Assembly: GCF_030247195.1 (NCBI RefSeq)
Contig: NC_080670.1
Coordinates: 99,782,336-99,846,335 of the forward strand
DNA from: Topomyia yanbarensis
Taxonomy: Eukaryota > Arthropoda > Insecta > Diptera > Culicidae
Length of the DNA stretch: 64,000 nt
Direction of reading: 5' to 3'
A model generated the notes under the pieces. It was given only the letters and a program-made list of their open reading frames with translations. It was not told where the DNA came from and ran no database searches. The first letter of the stretch is position 1. Every line of letters starts with the position of its first letter. This document shows, piece after piece, positions 21,630-34,347 of this stretch. Both the position numbers and the translations under genes were made by a program.

Positions 21630-23092
21630 CAGCGGCGTAGCTAGAAATTCGGTTTGGTGGGGGTTTGGTGAAAATCGAATTTAATCTCCAAATGGCATAA
21701 TTCCGAAACCGTCATATTTGAAGTTTTAAAATTATGGAGAATTAATTTTTCAAAAAATAGTAACAGAGTTTGTTTCTTTAGCGAATTGGTTGAGACTATC
21801 ATTTAAAACAACTTTATTTGCAGGAATGAATACTACGTGTAGACAGTATATCGAGTTTTAAAATGATATGTACGAAATGTTCCTTTTACTACGTTCACAC
21901 TGCGAGTTAAAACGTATTTTAACGCCATCTTGATGACATTTTGCTTGTTGCTAATTATTACAACATGTTTTAACTCTGTAGTGTGAACGTAGTATTAATC
22001 TATTTTTTTAGGTTTAAACAACTTTTTATTGCGAGCTTTACAAACTCAAGCCTTGAATAAAATGTTAAATTTATTGTTTATAAATAGTAGAAGATCATAA
22101 ACAGAAAAATAATAATAATTTATTTTAAAGGTACAAATAGCCTAAAATATGTTGATACCCTGAACACACGGAACCTTCATGTCTTCAACAAAGTGGTTTG
22201 TAATAGCATTACCCAAAATTTTGCTGAAGACATTAAGTCTCGAACTAGATTTGTTTGAAGAGTAAACTCTCCATAAATACTTCCTAGAGGATATAACGCC
22301 AGAGTAATTTCAGCAGATGATGTGCTGTTTAACGTTTGTAAAATGCATCGAAGATGCTAAACCTTCGGAATTGGCGGTTGCAAAATGATGTAATCTTGAT
22401 CTTAAATTACTGTTTACATACATTTATTTTATCTATTCACATAATTGGCAACACAACAAAAATTAAAAACTCATCAAAATTTATCAGGATCTGCTAGAAT
22501 CGAACAGAAAACGCAATTTTTCATAAGCTTTACTCTACTTTCGGAAAGAGTTATCCTCGTTATTAATCATATTACGTTTTCGTCTCAACTCTACGCATTC
22601 CAAAAATAAAGACAAGTTCAGCAAATATTGAATGCTGTTCAATTTTTCGGCGCGCAGTTCTATGTTTCATGTTTCTGTGTTTCCAACTTCGCTTCCTATT
22701 AAAAAATACCCTAATCCATACTACAGTACATCCATTTAAAAGTGAGCTCTACATGATAGAAAATCTGAGGATTATGATTGATTTCAGAACTCTGGAATGA
22801 GTGTCTATCGGAATGTTTTCAGGCAGGTATTTGATATTGATGTGATTAGACAACTGTTAGATCAAGACCAATAGATCAGTTACAGGTCAGGATCCCATTC
22901 CCACAACTTTTCAAAAGTCCTCATGATGTTTAAAACGACAGGTTATCAATGTACTGATTTGATAATTATTATTGTAATATTGAAAGAAGTCAGTCAGCAT
23001 CAATGAATTATTCTCATCAATCCAATTATTTTTTAGGGTGGGTGGCAAGTGGTGGGGTTGAATCCTGACGCCCTCTCTTGGCTACGCCGTTG
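21630..23092 (-). mobile_element. hAT-like non-autonomous element, copy B
   Basis: The left terminus CAGCGGCGTAGCTAGAAATT matches the inverted right terminus of the element ending at 31,460. The right terminus (reverse complement CAACGGCGTAGCCAAGAG) matches the L-type end. Flanking 8-mers cttagggt (21,622-21,629) and cttggagt (23,093-23,100) agree at 6 of 8 positions, a possible decayed duplication. The element is about 1.46 kb with no transposase. Its body shares the 'tctaaatggcataattccga' and 'ggattatgattgat' segments with 28,380-29,455. Confidence 0.6.
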
Positions 23093-24045
23093 CTTGGAGT
23101 TATTTATATAGCTTTTCATTTTCTAAGATATGTTTCAGATCGATCCGATGTTTGTAACTTAGAAACTTTGCAGTCATCAGGTTCGCGCAAATTAAATTTT
23201 TTACATCAATAAGTGATCAAGTTCCATCAAGACAACTTGGAATTGTTTGGCGGTTATTTCTAGCGATTGCAGATAGAAAAAGGATATACGAAATTCGTTT
23301 TATCGAAATAATATTTGGCTAATTTAAATGCTTTACTATTATATTGAACAATAAATAGGCGACAAAGGGTAATCCACAAAGAACAAGCTATAACTTTTAA
23401 AGTATTCAAAATAGATATTTGATGTCTTCAGTAAAGTTATTCGCAAAAGTAAGAGCTACAAATTTGCTGAAGACATCATTTCAATACAATCTCTTCCAAG
23501 AAAATTTATGAAAATATCTCACTCGTAGGTGGATTAATCAGCAAAATATAATATCAAAAGAAAGGCCATATTACATCCATCAAATTCTCCGAAGATACTG
23601 TTGACCTCAAATTAGCCGTTTTGGGGTTAAAAATAGATTGCCTGTTTTTGGTCCTATTTGCGGCTATGGGAAATGACAAAAATCTCGTCCATATTTAATG
23701 ATAAATATCTCTTTTGATAATAGTCCGATTTCAACAATCTATAGCTCGTCCGAAAGATATTCGTATAGGCTGTCCAAAGATGTATACAGTGTTTATCTAT
23801 GCCGTCAATTTCGGCAGCAAATTTAAAAAAGCTGCAAAAAACGCGATTTTTGCACCTTCAAACATTCATATCTTGGAAACTAAACATCAGAATCAAAAAC
23901 CATTTAATAGCGTTCTGTCTGGGCGCTAGGCCTTTTATTTAAAATTCGCTTCGATTAGATCGGTTAAGCCATTGCTGAGAAACACGAATGAGAGTTTGTC
24001 AGTTACATACACATACACACAAACACACGCACACAGACATTGTAT
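23093..24045 (-). repeat. TG-box module, copy B (truncated)
   Basis: Colinear with 29,456-30,450: same AT-rich tail, 'aacattcatatcttggaaac' and 'attgctgagaaacacgaatg', then a short AC-rich run 'acacacgcacacagacattg', where it stops before the rest of the conserved box. The plus ORF at 23,714-23,929 is a repeat translation. Confidence 0.7.
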
Positions 24046-24598
24046 CGATTTTGTTGGCTATTTTCGGCAAATTTGAGACTAAGAGAAACGAAAGCAATGA
24101 AATTGAAAGACGGATAGGTATTCTAGAGCGAATCAGTTATAAACTTAGAACGGAAAACTAGAACTAGGCAGGCTCATATGGGCATGATCGAAAGGAAATG
24201 TGAAGAATTCTTTGCCTTCTGCAGAGTAGGAGTTGGGCGTTGCACCCAAGTCTACCGCATGGTCTATGGTAGAACATAACTCATCATCATGTTTTACCGC
24301 CGACGTCGAAGAACACCTGATGGCGATCATCAAGGCAGTAACCCCGATGATGACCCGGACATGTGCGATGACGATAGGGATATGAATGATCCTCATGATA
24401 CAGTTGGCGTGGATGCAAATATTCCTACGATGTGGAAACGGATCTCCGCGCGCAATGGCAAGTCGCGCGTACGGGATCGAATAGACTCTTAGCAATAATC
24501 GTTTTTTTATTTTTTACGTCATGTAAATATATAAAAGACCAACGGCTCCGTAAAGCTAACGCCTTGAGCCGTGTCAAATAAACGAATTGAAAAAAAAA
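24046..24598 (+). mobile_element. 5'-truncated 3' end of a LINE with poly(A)
   Basis: The segment is GC-richer than its surroundings and ends with a polyadenylation signal AATAAA (24,577-24,582) and a 9-base A tail (24,590-24,598). This is the structure expected of a 5'-truncated non-LTR retrotransposon 3' end. The plus ORF at 24,289-24,492 (basic RRRRR start, then Asp-rich) may be the distal part of an element ORF or a chance frame; no RT or RNase H motif is visible. It directly abuts the truncated TG-box copy B. Confidence 0.5.
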
Positions 24599-24748
24599 CT
24601 TAAGTTACTAGCCCAAAAAAGAATAAGAGGAAGAAACATAACTAACATAACATAACTAACATTACTAATTATTTGTTTTGAAAAACATAGAATTAGATTG
24701 AATGCCCAACCAAGAAGATAAAATTCAATAAGAGATGAAAGCCACATA

Positions 24749-24903
24749 CCGTAAATCGGGGTGACTTCGATCATCGGGTGACTTTGATCACTCGAAACTT
24801 TTTTCGTAGATCACTTATTTAGCCAGAATAGTCTAACGAAACATTTAAATTTGAAATGAGTGTTACTCTAAACTTAAAAAATACCGATTTGTTATACTTT
24901 TTG
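24749..24903 (+). mobile_element. Left part of an interrupted MITE (ccgtaaatcggggtgac end)
   Basis: It starts ccgtaaatcggggtgacttc with an internal partial repeat 'cgggtgactttgatca'. It reaches the 8-bp target site AGTACACT and resumes after the hAT-like element at 31,469 (gttccatttttgac...). The matching far terminus was not found before the (TA)n at 32,594. Confidence 0.45.
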
Positions 24904-26353
24904 AGTACACTCAGTGGCGTAGCCAGAGGGGGGGTTTTGGGGGTTAAACTCCCCCCCCCCCAAAACCAAAATTAATTGGATTGAAAAAAAAAAATTGATG
25001 CTGACGAATTTAATTTAATATTCCACAAAATATTTTTGGAAAAATATTCTCTGATCACTACATTGAGAACTGTGTTTAAAGCGTCATGAGAACTTTTGGA
25101 AAATTATGGGAAGGGGATCTTGTAACTTATCTCTTAGCCAAAAGCCCATAGTTGTCAAATTACTTCAATGTAAAATAAAATAACTGTCTGAATTATTATG
25201 AGCTCATTTTTGGAAAGATGCTTCAAAATATGGATTAGAGACAATTTTTCGAATGGAAATCTAAATTTGAATAGGTTGATTGCATATAAAACATAAGCTT
25301 GTTTACCGAAAACTTACATACATTTCAACATTTGCTGAAAATGTATTTTTTTAGATTGTGTAGAGTTTAGACAACAATTCAATATGGTTAACAACAAGAA
25401 TAACATTTCAGAAACTAGTTGAAAGCTGATGTAATTTTGTCTCTAGCAGGTCAGGATCGGTTTTATGAGCATTGGATTTTTGTTGTATTATCAACTATAT
25501 GAATAGCCTCTTAGCAGGATGCAATGAATGGCGTACTAAAATTTTGTGTGCTACGTACTAGTACTGCAAGTTGTGAGGTTGACTAATGAAGAAAAGAAAA
25601 ATAATGCTCGATAAATTTTTAACGGTCACGATCACATTCATTCGAAACTGCCAAATTTCGATGTTAAGTAACATTGAAGAATTTCAAAACGTAAAACTGT
25701 TCATCTGCTGATAGAATAATTTTGACGGTTAATCCTCCAAGAAGTAATTATAGACAAGAATTACTCTTCAACCAAATTTGGGTCGAGACTTAATGTCTCC
25801 AGCAAAGTTTTCGAAAGTGCTATTTCAAACAACTTTGTCAAAGACATAAATATCCCACATATTCAGAGTATCGAAATATAGTAGTAAAAACGCTTTTAAT
25901 CCACCTAACAGTGTGATGAGACATTTCTTATAACTCTTATCACTCTCTTCGGATATTATATCGTTTGAGAACATTTAGAACTTGATGCTTCGCGATGTTT
26001 TTGATAACACATACTACATGGGATAGTGGCAGGACTCAGAGAATCGCTCAAATCAGCATAGGACAACATCAGTGCTAGAAATCTCAAACCAAATCAATGG
26101 GAAGGCGAAAAAATGGCCCATAAAATAGACATACAAACGAATTATTGCTAATGCTCTGTTAATAAAATATCTAAATTCCTCAATCAATGCATTGTGGTGG
26201 GAAAACTGATTTTTCTAAAGGGGTTATGTATATTGTACTGAGCCAAAAAAAATCGATTTTTTTTAATCGATTTGAAGTTTATACTTTACTCAAATTTCCA
26301 ACGCGACTGAGAATTAAGAAATCAACGCTTTTCTTTAAAAAAAACCACCATTC

Positions 26354-28104
26354 CACTATGGGTCACAAGGGCGGTTTTTCGGTACAAAAATCAATAACTT
26401 CCAAACCGTTCATTTTAGAGAAATTATGTCTGAGAGAATATTTTTGGAAATTAAATTTTCTTACTTTTAAAGCAAAATGTAGCTAGGGTGGTCCTCTCAA
26501 ACATTATTTTCGAAAAATTATGTTTAGAACTAAATGGTGTAGCAAGGTACTTACTTCAGCAAAGTTGTAGAAAAATGTTTTTCAAGTAACATTTTCAAAT
26601 GCATCAAAGTTATAGCATTATAGCATTATCGGTTTTCATGTTATAATTATTTTTCTTCTTTATCTTAGGGTGTTATTTTTGTGTTTCTGAAAAAGTCAGT
26701 TTTTTAACTATAACTTTTTAAATAGTTAGTCTATCTTCATACTCTCTATGAAGCAATTTTAGTACTTTTCATTGCGCATATTTCTGCTGAAGAATGTGAA
26801 TCGATATCATTTTTCGTTATCGAATTACGATCATTTTTTTAAATAAAATTGATAGTTTTCAATGACCTCTAACTCAGAAGGTTGCAAAAACTAGCAGCTA
26901 AATTTGTACTCTTTCGAAAGTGCATCAAAAATACTGTAAAATATCTCAAAATCAACTTTTGCTTTTTTGTCATTCAGCGAAAAATGTTGACATCAACATT
27001 ATGATTAAATGACATCAGCATACGGCTGTTTTTAAGGGTCTGGTCATTGCCATTTAGAACCTGCTTTACTAGATCAAAAAGTCGAGTTGTTAAATGATTT
27101 TTTGAGCTTGTCAAATATATGTACACAAATATTGAAAACGTTAGGCTCAGACAGATATTTATTTTACTATTCTACGTAACTACTTTATTATCATCGTCAT
27201 CCTCATAATTATTATAATCACAATCATCAACATCATCAGCATCGTCGTCGTTATAGTTATCTGAATCGTGTCTCTTTTCTCAAAGTGCTAACTCATTTAA
27301 TATTGAACTTATTTCAGTGCGTTTACTGTATCGGGATCTTCTAACTGCAAGAACCGGATTAGACGAGTCCATTGCTCTAACGAAAACATCTTCCATGTTC
27401 GCGACTCTTGAACAATTTCTACCGTGACTCAGTCGATCGTTCCGAGCCTCAGCTCCTTGTTCGCTCATGAAACTTGTTGGTAATGGAAGTGTTGACATAA
27501 TATAAAATGTAGCGCATTTTGCCTTAAAAAGCAAATGAATTAAGGATTACCCTTCATTCTGTTCTAAGTAAGCGACGAATTTCTGTGAATGCTGGTTTGG
27601 GAGGAAGTGCAGTTTGAATCTTTTGTAGGAACTGTTAACGGCTTCTCAAAATGTTTCGAATTTTTATCGAGCACTTTCGTCTCAATTCGATTACTGTCTT
27701 TCCAAAATTGATCAAACCTTTTACATGTTTTAATTGTTACAACTTTTGCATTCTGAGTGAACTTATTTTTTTTCATTTTGTCCCACATCAAATTATCTCA
27801 TTATTTCCTCAAACACAACTTTTATTTTATTTTTATTTTCGCCTTTGGCCACTTTCCAGAGATCGAACAACTTTATTTTATCCATTTTAACAGCACTAAT
27901 AATACAAAGCACTACACGCGTTGATCAAAGCAGTCGTCGGCTACTGCGATTCGATTCATGAATGAGTTTGATACCAATTAAACTGTCACGACTCGTGGTG
28001 TTGTTGTTTATATTTGACATCGAAGGGCAAAAATGCTGACTTTGATGAACGGTTTGGGAGTTATTGATTTTTGTACCGAAAAATCGCCCTTGTGACTCAT
28101 AGTG
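26354..28104 (-). mobile_element. Transib-like transposon remnant with 5-bp TSD
   Basis: The termini are CACTATGGGTCACAAGGGCG (26,354) and the inverse of CACTATGAGTCACAAGGGCG (to 28,104). The inverted repeats extend to about 60 bases with few mismatches ('ggtacaaaaatcaataactt' region). They are flanked by CATTC at 26,349-26,353 and 28,105-28,109. A CACWATG terminus and a 5-bp duplication are the diagnostic combination for Transib, the superfamily related to the RAG recombinase. The inverted paralogue at 19,927-19,931 has a single uninterrupted copy of the target. The length of 1.75 kb and the lack of a full transposase indicate an internally deleted copy. Confidence 0.8.
27280..27534 (-). pseudogene. 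Transib-type transposase C-terminal remnant (probable)
   Basis: The minus frame has STLPLPTSFMSEQGAEARND followed by CSRVANMEDVFVRAMDSSNP. The pattern 'lP.....SEqgaEARN......R..sR..n.eDvf.RamdsSdP.l' is one I associate from memory with the C-terminal part of arthropod Transib-like transposases. It lies between the Transib-like termini, in the minus orientation. Upstream catalytic regions are missing. The attribution of the motif is from memory and needs a profile search; the location within the element supports it. Confidence 0.5.
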
Positions 28105-28524
28105 CATTCAAAGAAAATCAACAGTGCATATTTCCAGACTTGGTTTTATTTCCAATTTAGAACTATTGTGTTTTTTACATCCTAGATTGCATGATTCAGT
28201 GATCGAAACCCAAAACTTCATGAAGTATTTGAAATTATTAAATTAAAATTTGTGTTTGCTATTGAAATTGACAAAATGATTGTATATATAGTATATAGTC
28301 CCTTTGGCGATTGTTTACTTTTTCGGTCCCACCTATCAGCATTGAGGTATCGCCCTTACGTTTTTTTACAATACCAATTTTACAATTGGTGGGGGTTTGG
28401 TGAAAATCGATCTTAATGTCTAAACGGCATAATTCCGAAACCGTAATTTTTGAAGTTTTAAAATTATGCAGAATTAATTTTTCAGAAAATAGTAACAGAG
28501 CAAATAAGTACCAAAGTCCAAAAA

Positions 28525-28965
28525 AATCAATTTTTGTCAAACGTTATTTTTTCGAGTTTACATCAAATCTCAATGTTTCATGCATTATAATGTCATTTGG
28601 CATCAAAAATACAAATTTGATTTTGAAAATTTTTCATTTCAGTTTATATGGGAATTTGTTGTTTGATTGCACTCTTCAACTCGTAACTCCGGAACCGGAA
28701 GTCCAATCAATAAAAAATTCAATAGCAGCCGATGGGAAGATTGTACCTTTCATTTGAGACTAACTTTGTGCAAATCGATCCAGCCATCTCTGATTAACAG
28801 AGGTCACATTTTTTCCACATACACACATACACACACATACATACAGACATACATACACACAGACATTTTCCGATCTCGACGAACTGAGTCGATTGGCATA
28901 TGACACTCGGTCCTCCCGATCGGGATTAGATCGACGAATTTTAGAGTGAATGAGAAAGGCAAAAA
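28525..28965 (-). repeat. Second TG-box-type module, inverted copy
   Basis: Reverse complement of 18,341-18,781, with an ACAT/ACAC simple-sequence run at about 28,815-28,865 next to 'gacattttccgatctcgacg'. The body contains 'aactcgtaactccggaaccg' and 'cagccatctctgattaacag'. Confidence 0.75.
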
Positions 28966-29089
28966 CATTTTAAGCAATTGTTGAAATTTATGCATTTTTT
29001 GTTGAGCAGTTCTATGTTTCATAGAATTAAATCAATTTTAACTTCGCTTCCTATTAAATAAAGACCCTTATTACAGTACATCTCCACAA

Positions 29090-29455
29090 AAACGAGATCA
29101 ATTTGAAAATAAATCTGAGGATTATGATTGATTACAGAACTCTGGAATTTTCTATTGGAATGTTTTCAGACAGGAATTTGATATTGATGCTATTAGACAA
29201 CTGTGAAATCAAGACCAAGAGATCAGTTACATATCAGGACCCCATTCCGACAATTTATCAAAAGTCCTCATGATGTTTACAACAACAGGTTATCAATCTA
29301 CGGATCAGATAATTGTTATTGTAATATTGAATTAAATCAGTCTGCATCAATAAATTTTCAACTTCAATCCAATGTTTTTTGGGTGTTGTGGGGGGGGGGG
29401 GGGTTGTATGGTGTTAAACCCCAAAACCTTCTCTTGGCTACGCCGTTGCTTGGAG
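29090..29455 (-). mobile_element. hAT-like repeat fragment with L-type end, copy C
   Basis: It contains 'ggattatgattgattacaga' and 'attttcaacttcaatccaat', a G homopolymer (29,391-29,403), and terminates in ctcttggctacgccgttg, the inverse of the L-type terminus. The flank 'cttggagttattta' is the same as at 23,093 and (inverted) at about 17,872, so this insertion was part of the block before the block was duplicated. Confidence 0.6.
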
Positions 29456-30374
29456 TTATTTATTTCGCTTCTCATTTTCCGATATGTTTCAGATCGATCC
29501 GATGGTTATAAGTTAGCAAAATTGCAGTCAGAAGGTTCGCACAAATGAACATTTTTGTACTGATAAGTTATCAAGTTCCTTCCAGATAACTTGGAAGTGT
29601 TCGGTGATTATTTCTAGCGGTTGTAGATAGTAAAATGAAATACAAAATTCGTTTTATCGAAATAATGTTTGGCTTATTTCAATGGATTATTACTATATTG
29701 AACAATAAATAAGCGACAAAGAGTAATCAACAAACAACAAGCCATAACTTTTAAAGTATTCAAAATAGATATTTGAAGTCTTCAGTAACGTTATTCGCAA
29801 AAGTAAGAGTTACAAATTTGCTGAAGGCATCATTTCGATATAATCACTTCCAAAAAAATTTGTGAAAATATCTCACTCATAGGGGGATTAATCAGCAAAA
29901 GCACAATACCAAAAGAAAGGGCATATTGCCTCCATTAAATTCTCCGAAGATACTATTGACCTAAAATAAGCCGTTTTGGCGTTAATAATAGATTACATGT
30001 TTTTGGTCATATTTCTGGCTATGGGAAATGATAAAAATCTTTCGTCCGCATTTAATGTTAAATATCTCTTTTGATAATAGTACGATTTCAACAATCTATA
30101 GCTTGTTCGAAAGGTATTCGTTAAAGCTGTCTAAAAACATATAAATTGTTAATCTACATTGTCAATTTCGGCAGATAATTTAAAAAAACTGCCAAGAACG
30201 CCATTTTTGCGCATTCAAACATTCATATCTTGGAAACTAAACATCAGAATCAAAAACAAATTAATAGCGTTCATACTGTTTTTTAGTTCTTTCATTTAAA
30301 ATTGGTTTGGATAAGATCGGTTCAGCCATTGCTGAGAAACACGAATGAGAATTTGTCCGTTACATACACACACA

Positions 30375-30447
<73 letters not shown>

Positions 30448-30565
30448 ACAGACATTGTCCCAAATCGTCGAGCTGAGTCGATTGGTATATAAGACACGGC
30501 CCTCCGGGCCTCGGAAAAAATCTTGAAAGTTTGTGCGAATTCTATACATTTCTTTTATAAGAAAT
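29456..30565 (-). repeat. TG-box module, copy C, with (AC)n microsatellite
   Basis: Full inverse of 17,031-17,872: an AT-rich body, 'attgctgagaaacacgaatg', (AC)n at 30,377-30,443, 'gacattgtcccaaatcgtcg', 'ctgagtcgattggtatataa', 'ccctccgggcctcgg' and the terminal hairpin near 30,546-30,568. The ORFs at 30,302-30,549 are repeat translations. Confidence 0.8.
30377..30443. repeat. (AC)n microsatellite
   Basis: A pure AC run of more than 30 units, located at the same point of the TG-box module as the (TG)n at 17,152. Confidence 0.95.
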
Positions 30566-31468
30566 GTAAAAACCTTTACAACAAGCTATTCTGAAATTAC
30601 TGTATTTGATAAATCTCTTTTGCGGTAATTAAATAATAAATTCACATTGCGTTCAAGGTGCCTTTGAAGCTTACAAAAAAAAAATAAGGGAACTGGATAT
30701 AAAACAAATAGTTCCCAGATATTAAAAGGACTCAAAAACACAAAGAGTGATTCCATTTTCAGGAGCTAGCATCAATTCGGCGCAAGCTTAGTCAGTTTCA
30801 TCCATCCATAATTTAGTTATAGGTTTTGTGTTCTCAACTCGCAATGATTGTTTCAAACAATTTTATCCGTAGCGCAGAAAAAAATAGTTTTCACCTAATT
30901 TTTTCTTCACTAAGAAGAAATATAGCAGGCCCAGTCCATTTAAATCCCTATATGTTGAATTCATGTGCCTTCATATTTTCAACAAAATTGTTTGAAATGA
31001 CATTATCAAAAACTTCGCTGAAGGCACCATGTCTCTTAATATTTTTGAAAAATTAATTCACCATAATTACCTCTATGAGAGTTACTAACTAAAATTTCTA
31101 TATCAAAGCAGGCGCTGTTTTATGTTGATAACTTTCCGAAGTTGTCAAACCTTCAAAGTCAAGGATTATTATATTAGGTGATCTTGAACGTTGAAATTTT
31201 TTTAGATCATTTATCCCACTTTAAAAGATCGCAATTTTTGACTTCATTGACATATTATACAAGAAAATAATCTATAGAGGTATGAAAACTGTTCCATGTT
31301 GATCCTTCTTGTTTGTAGACTGGAATGACATCTGTTAGACTACTTATGTTTTTGAGTTTTCAATAATTTATCAAACTCATATTAAATTTTAGCATTTTTT
31401 CAAAAAAATTGCTATTTTCATCAAAACCCCCTCCAAACCAAATTTCTGGCTACGCCACTGAGTACACT

Positions 31469-33552
<2,084 letters not shown>

Positions 33553-33571
33553 TGGTGACCCCGACGTGATC
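33553..33571 (+). promoter_or_regulatory. Primer-binding site for tRNA-Trp
   Basis: TGGTGACCCCGACGTGATC immediately follows the 5' LTR. It is complementary to the 3' end of animal tRNA-Trp (acceptor stem ...CGGGGTCA plus CCA, and part of the T-arm). Use of tRNA-Trp is typical of the CsRn1 clade. Confidence 0.85.
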
Positions 33572-33658
33572 GTAACTTTTTAGCAGTTTAATATTCTGCT
33601 GTACGCGTTCGAAGTAAATCCTTGTAGTAAATCGGTCGTCGGTCCTGAACGTTTTAGT

Positions 33659-34221
33659 GTGATACCTGATTCGAACGACGATGCTCCCAAACCCGCGGGT
33701 AGCATGCAGCTGGAATCAATTAGTTCACCACGTCTCCCGCCGCCGAGTATGAGTGATTCAAATATTGAATCGTACTTTCTGTCGCTGGAGTTCTGGTTCG
33801 TAGCTACTTGCATCGGTGGCGCAGTTCACGACACGCGGAAATATAACATCGTGATGGCGCAAGTTCCACCAAATAGGCTCACGGAGCTGCGAGCGATTAT
33901 TGACGGCACGCCGACCATCAACAAAAAGTACACGTATAAAGGAAGCTCATTGAACATTTCGCCGACAGCCAACAGCGCCGCTTGCAATGTGTTTTATCGG
34001 ATATGCCGCTCGGAGACATGAAACCCAGCCAGCTGTTTAACGAAATGAGTCGTGTTGTTGGGAATTCTCTTGGTGAGACTGTGTTACTGGAGTTGTGGGC
34101 CACAAGACTGCCCCCGCACGCACAAGCAGCTGTAATAGCGTCAAAACGAGATGCTGCTGAAAGGACAACAATCGGGGATGTTTTTGGAAATGAAGCGCGG
34201 CGATGCAGAAAGCCATGCTAG
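33659..34221 (+). pseudogene. Gag remnant of CsRn1-like element, copy 1
   Basis: Two overlapping frames (33,659-34,021 and 33,982-34,221) are split by a frameshift near 33,990. The second contains LSDMPLGDMKPSQLFNEMSR and ELWATRLPPHAQAAV, a pattern found in CsRn1-like Gag. It ends FGNEARRCRKPC, which resembles the tail of the non-canonical nucleocapsid knuckle of this clade (FG..A..C..PC); the first Cys and His of that finger are missing, consistent with an internal deletion. Gag would form the particle; this copy cannot. Confidence 0.75.
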
Positions 34222-34347
34222 TTCAGCCAGTCCGCTGGTTCAATGAATAATCAATGATGCCGTCCGCTTGAGTGTGCAGAGGAAGCAGGCGAGCCTTCCA
34301 ATGCTAACACAATCTTTCGCCTAAAAATCTCGGACACGACAACAAGT

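Larger units (their letters stand above)
24912..31460. mobile_element. hAT-like element, 6.5 kb with nested insertion, 8-bp TSD
   Basis: The left end CAGTGGCGTAGCCAGA (24,912) and the right end TCTGGCTACGCCACTG (to 31,460) are perfect 16-bp inverted termini. They are flanked by AGTACACT at 24,904-24,911 and 31,461-31,468. An 8-bp duplication and a CA..TG terminus are characteristic of hAT transposons. The interior is AT-rich and non-coding, contains the Transib-like insertion (26,354-28,104), and includes internal copies of the same family's L-type end (about 29,437-29,455) and TG-box modules, so it is a composite of nested elements. No hAT transposase is visible. Confidence 0.75.

Noticed and set aside
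28804..29022. Conserved small protein family shared with 18,232-18,534
   Set aside because: Similarity comes from two inverted copies of a non-coding TG-box module; the frames run into the microsatellite.
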